Assembly: GCA_940671915.1 (NCBI GenBank)
Contig: CALNVZ010003432.1
Location: 7,697,080 to 7,761,079, forward strand
Reading direction: 5' to 3'
Origin: Paracentrotus lividus
Taxonomy: Eukaryota > Echinodermata > Echinoidea > Camarodonta > Echinidae
DNA length: 64,000 nt
Both the position numbers and the translations under genes were made by a program. The notes beneath the pieces were generated by a model that did no database searches, was not told the origin of the DNA, and worked only from the letters and a program-made list of their open reading frames with translations. Below, piece after piece: positions 55,741-64,000 of the stretch (position 1 is the stretch's first letter; each line of letters begins with the position of its first letter).

Positions 55741-58700
55741 TTATAGGGCGATTCTTTGAAAAGTGAACCTTTTTTGGAAAAAATAAAGTTTGTCCTTTTT
55801 GTTTTAAAGCTGCACATTCATATAGAGCATTGTCTGAAGTTTCATGAAATGCATTTTTTATCTTAATTTTACAAATTTTTCATGCTCATTTGCATAAATT
55901 AACATGCAAAAAATTTGAATAGAAAAATGGTACGTAAAATATCATTTCTTTGACCCTGACTTGATTGTATATGCTGGTCTCCTTACTTTGATTATTGTCA
56001 TTATACCCTTTTTTAACTTCATTCCTTTAAATTTAAATGAAAAATAATGGTGTTGAATTGATTGTTTTAAGATAATTAACTAAAGAAATTAATTGCCATC
56101 AAATGTCACACACGTGACCCAAAAACACGAAAAGTTAACGCCCCCCCCCCCCAAAAAAAAAATCGCCATGGTTCTATTATTATTACAATTTTTTCTCCAA
56201 AGCTAGATGTAATGTGCCTTGCATCTCACCAAATATGAAGCCATGACAGCTTTTAATTTAGTTATTAATTAACTTTGAAATTGGTCACACACGTGACCCA
56301 CGGGTCACGTGTGTGACCAACTATGGTCATGCCTTAAAAAAGGGACCAGGCTATTCGGCCATTCTTTGAAAAGTGAACCTCTTGGGGACAAATAATTTTT
56401 TGCTTTTTAATTTTAAGCTGCATATTCAAATAGAGCAATGTCTGAAATTTCATGAACTGATGTTTTTTCGTGATTTTTGCAATTGTTCATGCTCATTTGC
56501 ATAAATTAACATAAATGATAATTAAATGGAAAAACGGTAAAATAAAATATCATTTTTTTAAACCCTGACTGGAATGGATATGCTGACTTCCTTACTTGGA
56601 TTACTGTCAATATATTATTATCCACCTCTATTCCTTTTAATCTAACCCCAAAAAATAATGTTGTTAAATTGATTATATTAAGATAATCAACCCTGGAAAT
56701 TAACTGCCCTCAAAATGTCACACACAAGTAACCAGAAAACACAAAAAGTGTTAAGCCCCGTCTTAACCATGGCTCTGGTATTATTATAATTATTTCATCA
56801 AAGCTAGATTTAATGTACCTTGCATCTCACTAAATATGAATCCATGACAAGTTTTAATTTGATTATTAATTAGTAAACAAATTGGTCAAACACGTGACCC
56901 GCTGGGTGGGGGCGGTCATAAATTCTGATTATTTTCACTTTCATTGGCTGAAATTAATTTATTTCAGTGTTATTATGCTCCAAAATGGCTCTGCAAAAAT
57001 TTTTGCGAAAAAACAACAACAAAAAACAACAAAAAGAACAAACAAAACAAATGGTCGAACCGCCATGGTTTATTAATTATTACAATTTTTTCTCCAAAGC
57101 TAGATTAATGTGCCTTGCATCTCACCAAATATGAAGCCATGACATGCTTTTAATTTAGTTATTAATTAACTTTGAAATTGTCACACACGTGACCCACGGG
57201 TCACGTGTGTGACCAACTATGGTCATGCCTTAAAAAAGGGACCAGGCTATTCGGCCATTCTTTGAAAAGTGAACCTTCTTGGGACAAATAATTTTTCTGT
57301 TTTAATTTAAGCTGCATATTCAAATAGACAATGTCAAATTTCATAGAACTGATGTTTTCGGATTTTTGCAATGTTTCATGCTCATTTGCATAAATTAACA
57401 TAAAATGATAATTAAATGGAAAACGGTAAAAATAAAATATCATTTTTAAAACCCTGACTGGAATGGATATGCTGACTTCCTTACTTGGATTACTGTCAAT
57501 ATATTATTATCACCACTCTATTCCTTTTAATCTACACCACAAAAAATAATGTTGTTAAATTGATTATATTAAGATAATCAACCTGGAAATTAACTGCCCT
57601 CAAAATGTCACACACAAGTAACCAGAAAACACAAAAAGTGTTAAGCCCCGTCTAACCATGGCCTCTGGTATTATTATTTATAATTCTTTCATAGCTAGAT
57701 TTAATTAGTACTTGCATCTCACTAAATATGAATCCATGACAATTAATTTGAATTATAATTAGTAAACAAATTGGTCAAACACGTGACCGCTGGTGGGCGT
57801 GCGTTCAAAATTCTGAATTTTCACTTTCATTGCGTGAAATTAATTTATTTCAGAGTTATTATGCTCCAAAATGGCTCTGCAAAAATTTTTGCGAAAAAAA
57901 CAAACACAAAAAACAACAAAAAGAACAAACAAAACAAATGGTCGAAAAAAACCAAGGAAATACATAAGAAACATAAAAAAACAATAAAACAACAAGGAAT
58001 TTAGTTCGAATCAATTTTTTTTCAAGTACAATTGTTAGGAACCTATAAAGATATGCATACACAAAATTACCATTCCAGAAGCTGTAGTTTGTCAATTAGA
58101 ACAAAAATTATGACTTCATACAATGCGTAAATTAGCATAATTAATTCATATAAAATAAATATATTATTATGGAAAATTAACAGTGCTTTCTTGTAGTTTA
58201 ACATACACTACATCTGTCAAATTTTCGGCGCGCTCGCGTCGATCAACAGTCAAGATCTTTAGGGGGCATCATCCCCCCCGTCCCTACCCGCCCCTCCCCA
58301 GCTTGACAGTCCAAATACCCATCATTGACTGACTAGGGTTGAGTTCATAAAAAAAAATTACCACAGCGGAAAAGTAATGCTCGAAATGACATTTATTGCA
58401 TAATACTATATTATAATCATTTGGGCGATTCTTTGAAAAGTGAACCTTTTTTGGAAAAAATAAAGTTTGTCCTTTTGTTTTTAAGCTGCAATCATTATAA
58501 CAGCATTGTCTGAAGTTTCATGAAATGCATTTTTATCTTAATTTTACAAATTTTTCATGCTCATTTGCATAAATTAACATGCAAAAAATTGAATAAAAAT
58601 TAGTACGATAAATAATATTGTTTGACCCTGACTTGATTGTATATGCTGGTCTCTTTACTTTGATTATTATGTCATATAACCATTTTTAACTTCATCCTTT

Positions 58701-61700
58701 TAAATTAAATGAAAAATAGTGTTAATTGATTGTTTTAAAGATAAAAATAAAGAAATTGATTGCCATCAAATGTCACACACGTGACCAAAAACACAAAAAA
58801 GTTAACGCCCCCCAGAAATCATGGTTCTATTTTATTCAATTTTTTTCTCCAAAGCTAGATATAATTTGCCTTGCATCACCAAATAGAAGCCATGATAGCT
58901 TTTAATTTAATTATTAATTAACTTGAAATTGGTCACACACGTGACCCACGGGTCACGTGTGTGACCAACTAGGTCATGCCTTAAAAAAGGGACCAGGCTA
59001 TTCGGCCATTCTTTGAAAAGTGACACCTTGGGGACAAATAAATTTTTGCTTTTGATTAAGCTGCATATTCAAATAGAGCAAATTTCTGAAGTTTCATGAA
59101 CTGATGTTTTCGATTTTTTGCAATTGTCTCAGTGCTATTGAAATAATTACATAAAATGATAATAAATGGACAAACGTTAATAAAATCTCATTTTTTTAAA
59201 CACCTGACTGGAATGGATATGCTGACTTCTCCTACTTGTATTACTGTCATTATATTATTGTTACGTCTATTCCTTAATAATCTAACCCCCAAAATAATGT
59301 TGTTAAATTGATTATATTAAGATAATCAACCTGGAAATTAATTTGCCCTCAAAATGTCACACAGAAGTAACCAAAAACACAAAAAGTTTATGCCCCGTCT
59401 TCATGGCTCTGGTATTATATAATTATTTCTTCAAAGCTAGATTTTAATATGTACGTTGCATCTCACTAAATATGAATCCATGACAAGTTTTAATTTGATT
59501 ATTAATTAGCAAACAAATGGTCACACACGTGACCCCTGGTGGGTGGGGCGGTCATAAATCTGATTATTTCACTTTCATTGGCTGAAATTAATTATTTCAG
59601 ACATTAAGTNNNNNNNNNNNNNNNNNNNNNNNNNAAAACCAAGGAAATACATAAGAAATTATAAAACAAATAATACACAAGGAATTTAGTTCGATATCAA
59701 TTTTTTTTCAAGTACAATTGTTAGGAATCCTATAAAGATTATGCATACACAAAATTAGCATTCCAGAAGCTGTAGTTTGTCAATTAGAAACAAAAATTAT
59801 GACTTCATACAATGCGTAAATTAGCATAATTAATTCATATAAATAAATTTATTATTATTATGGGAAAATTAACAGTGCTTTCTTGTAGTTTACATCAACA
59901 CTACCATCGTGCAAAATTTTGGCGCGCTCGCGCGATCAAAGTCAAGATCTTAATAGGGGCTCAATGCCCCCCCGTCCCTACCCGCCCCTCCCCATCTGAC
60001 AGCTTCCAAATACCCATTGACTGACTAGGGTTTGAGTTCAGATAAAAAAAATTTACCACAGCGGAATAAGTAATTGCTCGAAAATGTAACATTTATTGCA
60101 TAATACATATTATAATCATTTGGGCGATTCTTTGAAAAGTGAACCTTTTTTGGAAAAAAATAAAGTTTGTCCTTTTGTTTTTAAGCTGCACATTCATATA
60201 CAGCATTGTCTGAAGTTTCATGAAATGCATTTTTTATCTTTAATTTTACAAATTTTTCATGCTCATTTGCATAAATTAACATGCAAAAATTTGAATAGAA
60301 ATTAGTACGTAAAATATCATTTGTTTGACCCTGACTTGATTGTATATGCTGGTCTCTTTACTTTGATTTATGTCATTATACCATTTTTAACTTCATCCTT
60401 TAAATTAAATGAAATAATAGTGTTGAATTGATTGTTTTAAGATAATTAACTAAAGAAAATTGATTGCCATCAAATGTCACACACGTGACCCAAAAAACAC
60501 GAAAAAGTTAACGCCCCCCGAAAATCATGTTCTATTATTATTCAATTTTTTTTTTCTCCAAAGCTAGATATAATGTGCCTTGCATCTCACCAAATATGAA
60601 CCATGATAGCTTTAATTTAATTATTAATTAACTTGAAATTGGTCACACACGTGACCCACGGGTCACGTGTGTGACCAACTATGGTCATGCCTTAAAAAAA
60701 GGGACCAGGCTATTCGGCCATTCTTTGAAAAGTGAACCTTTTGGGACAAATAAATTTTTGCTTTTTGATTTAAGCTGCATATTCAAAGAGCAATTTCTGA
60801 AGTTATGAACTGATGTTTTTTCGTGATTTTGCAATTGTCATGCTCATTTGAATAAATTAACATAAATGATAATTAAATGGACAAACGGTAATAAAATATC
60901 ATTTTTTTTAACACCTGACTGGAATGGATATGCTGACTTCCTTACTTGTATTACTGTCAATTATATTATTGTTTACTCTATTCCTTTAATAATCTAACCC
61001 CCAAAATAATGTTGTTAAATTGATTATATTAAGATAATCAAACCTGGAAATTATTTGCCCTCAAAATGTCACACAGAAGTAACCAGAAAACAACAAAAGT
61101 TTATGCCCGTCTTAACCATGGCTCTGGTATTATTATAATTATTTCTTCAAAGCTAGATTTTAATGTAGCTTGCATCTCACTAAATATGACCATGACAAGT
61201 TTTAATTTGATTATTAATTAGCAAACAAATTGGTCACACACTGACCCGCTGGGTGGGGCGGTCATAAATTCTGATTATTTTCACTTTCATTGGCTGAAAT
61301 TAATTTATTTCAGCATTATTATGCTCCAAAATGGCTCTGCAAAATTTGGCGAAAAAACAACAAACAAAAACAACAAAAAGAACAAACAAAACAAATGGTC
61401 GAAAAAAAAACAAGGAAATACATAAGAAATTCATAAAACAATAAAATACACAAGGAATTTAGTTCGATATCATTTTTTTTTCAAGTACAATTGTTAGGAA
61501 TCCTATAAAGATTATGCATAACACAAAATTAGCATTCCAGAAGCTGTAGTTTGTCAATTAGAACAAAAATTATGACTTCATACAATGCGTAAATTAGCAT
61601 AATTAATTCATATAAAAATAAATTATTATATTATGGGAAAATTAACAGTGCTTTCTTGTAGTTACATCAACACTACCACGTGCAAATTTTCGGCGCGCTC

Positions 61701-64000
61701 GCGCGCGATCAACAGTCAAGATCTTATAGGGGGCATCATGCCCCCCCCCCCGTCCCTACCCGCCCCTCCCCAGTCTTGCAAGCTTCCAAAATACCCCATT
61801 ACTGACTAGGGTTGAGTTCATAAAAAAAATTACCACAGCGGATATAGTAATTGCTCGAATGTACATTTATTGCATAATACATATTATAATCATTTGGGCG
61901 ATTCTTTGAAAAGTGAACCTTTTTTGGAAAAAATAAAAGTTTGTCCTTTTGTTTTTAAGCTGCACATTCATATACAGCATTGTCTGAAGTTTCATGAAAT
62001 GCATTTTTATCTTAATTTTACAAATTTTCATGCTCATTTGCATAAATTAACATGCAAAAAATTTGAATAGAAAATTAGTACGTAAAATATCATTTGTTTG
62101 ACCCTGACTTGATTGTATATGCTGGTCTCTTTACTTTGATTATTGTCATTATACCATTTTTAACTTCATTCCTTTTAAATTAAATGAAAAATAATAGTGT
62201 TGAATTGATTGTTTTTAAGATAATTAACTAAAGAAATGATTGCCATCAAATGTCACACACGTGACCAAAAACACGAAAAGTTAACGCCCCGAAAATCATG
62301 GTTCTATTATTATTCAATTTTTTTTTCTCCAAAGCTAGATATAATGTGCCTTGCATCTCACCAAATATGAAGCCATGATAGCTTTTAATTTAATTATTAA
62401 TAACTTTGAAATTGGTCACACACGTGACCCACGGTCACGTGTGTGACCAACTATGGTCATGCCTTAAAAAAAGGGACCAGGCTATTCGGCCATTCTTGAA
62501 AAGTGAACCTTTTGGGGACAAATAAATTTTTGCTTTTGATTTTAAGCTGCAATTCAAATAGAGCAATTTCTGAAGTTTCATGAACTAATGTTTTTTCGTG
62601 ATTTTTGCAATTGTCATGCTCATTTGAATAAATTAACATAAATGTAATTAAATGGACAAACGGTAATAAAATATCATTTTTTTTAAACCCCTGACTGGAA
62701 TGGATATGCTGACTTCCTTACTGTATTACTGTCATTATATTATTGTTTACCTCTATTCCTTTAATAATCTAACCCCAAAATAATGTTGTTAAATTGATTA
62801 TATTAAGATAACAAACTGGAAATATTTGCCCTCAAAATGTCACACAGAAGTAACCAGAAACACAAAAAGTTTATGCCCCGTCTTAAACCATGGCTCTGGT
62901 ATTATTATAATTATTTCTTCAAAGCTAGATTTTAATGTAGCTTGCATCTCACTAAATATGAATCCATGACAAGTTTTAATTTGATTATTAATTAGCAAAC
63001 AAATTGGTCACACACGTGACCCGCTGGGTGGGGGCGGTCATAAATTCTGATTATTTTCACTTTCATTGGCTGAAATTAATTTATTTTAGCATTATTATGC
63101 TCCAAAATGGTTTTGCAATAATTTTTGCGAAAAAAACAAAACAACAACAACAAAAGAAGAACTAACAAACAAAACAAAAGGTCGAAAAAACAAGGAAATA
63201 CATAAGAAATTCATAAAACAATGAATACACAAGGAATTAGTTCGATATCAATGTTTTTCAAGTACAATGGTTAGGAATCCTATAAAAATTATGCAACACA
63301 AAATTAGCATTCCAGAAGCTGTAGTTTGTAAATTAGAACAAAAATTATGACTTCATGTAATGCGTAAATTAGCATAATTAATTCATATAAAATAAATTAT
63401 TATTATTATGGGAAAATTCAACAGTGCTTTCTTGTAGTTACATCACACTACCATCGTGCAAATTTTAGGCGGCGCTCGCGCGACCAACAGCTAAAGATCT
63501 TTAAAGGGGCATCATGGCCCCCTCCCTACCCGCCCTCCCCCAGTCTTGACAGCTACCAAAACACGCCATAGACTGACTAGGGTTCGTTCATAAATTTTTT
63601 TCCACAGCGGATATAGTAATTGCTCAAATGTACATTTATTGCAATAATCACATAATATATCCATTTTTCTGTACAATTTGCCATAGGTCACACACGTGAC
63701 CACTACAAATGTCAGACACGTGACCGACATCACGATATAAAATATAGATAAAAAAGAAATTTTAGAGATGATACTCCTATCCAGTGGCTATTTTTGGTTA
63801 ACAGGTCCATAATGCAATTCTCAGAGCAATAAGACATTTCATCATTTTAAAAACTCACAGGAATTCAAAATGAAATTGAACTTTCAAAATCATGCGTTTT
63901 GTGAAGTCACACACGTGACCCACTTCTTTTGACCTCTGACCTTGATCATGCATATTGTAAATATCAAAAATATTTACAAATGAATAGCCAACAAAATATA
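55741..64000. repeat. Tandem array of the CACGTG-rich complex repeat, about five units
   Basis: Units begin gggcgattctttgaaaagtg near 55746, 58433, 60121 and 61897. A further unit beginning inside the repeat joins at about 57060. Typical period is 1.69-1.78 kb. Each has two related halves (the second starting ttcggccattctttgaaaag), the 40-bp CACGTG palindrome, and a ggcgcgctcgcg segment. The right flank near 63680-63995 matches 31585-31920, so the array is an internal amplification of the single unit beside the first NLR gene. Short open frames starting MHNTYYNHLGDSL or similar are incidental. Confidence 0.88.
59610..59634. other. Assembly gap (25 N)
   Basis: A run of 25 N inside the tandem array. 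Confidence 0.99.

Noticed and set aside
60096..62070. Repeated open frame starting MHNTYYNHLG in the array
   Set aside because: It is truncated or shifted in other units and varies with homopolymer length, so it is incidental.

Overview
This is eukaryotic, AT-rich, intron-rich and very repeat-rich DNA. The organism is most likely an echinoderm, probably a sea urchin. That rests on an intron-rich DEATH/NACHT/LRR receptor of the kind that is greatly expanded in sea urchins and also present in other marine deuterostomes, and on dense short inverted-repeat elements. No species was identified. I joined exons by hand using GT-AG (one GC-AG) splice sites, reading-frame phase and homology between the two copies of the NLR locus. 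There is no transcript evidence.

Layout. (1) 476-6170, minus strand: the first six coding exons of UVSSA, a transcription-coupled repair factor. They join in frame to 470 codons; the C-terminal part lies beyond the left edge. (2) About 6.2-13.4 kb: no gene seen. It holds foldback elements, a MITE with internal 83-bp repeats, and a minisatellite of about 1.2 kb with a unit near 33 bp. (3) 13434-28588, minus strand: a complete-looking NLR-type receptor in 11 exons that join in frame to about 1242 residues. The order is DEATH-like, linker, short hydrophobic segment, EGF-like, NACHT, LRR-like modules, C-terminal tail. (4) 29.7-32.0 kb: one unit of a complex CACGTG-rich repeat. (5) 32-45 kb: mobile-element territory with LINE fragments, a tRNA-derived SINE, a transposon of about 1.7 kb, foldback elements and a 346-bp near-palindrome. 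One unidentified pair of possible terminal exons is at 37.2-37.5 kb. (6) 45.56-53.5 kb, minus strand: a second, broken copy of the 5' half of the NLR locus. Its DEATH, linker and membrane-segment exons are open, its EGF exon has lost four of six cysteines, and its NACHT exon is interrupted, frameshifted and truncated. (7) 55.74-64.0 kb: an amplified array of the repeat in (4), about 1.7-1.8 kb per unit, with a 25-N gap and signs of poor consensus quality.

The 20.2-32.0 kb and 45.5-64 kb blocks form a segmental duplication. Comparing its copies gives empty and filled sites for several transposons, so their target duplications can be read directly. The most unusual biological feature is the pair of small phase 1-1 cassette exons (membrane segment and EGF-like) between the DEATH and NACHT exons. 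They could be skipped without breaking the frame, so one locus might make both cytosolic and membrane-linked forms.
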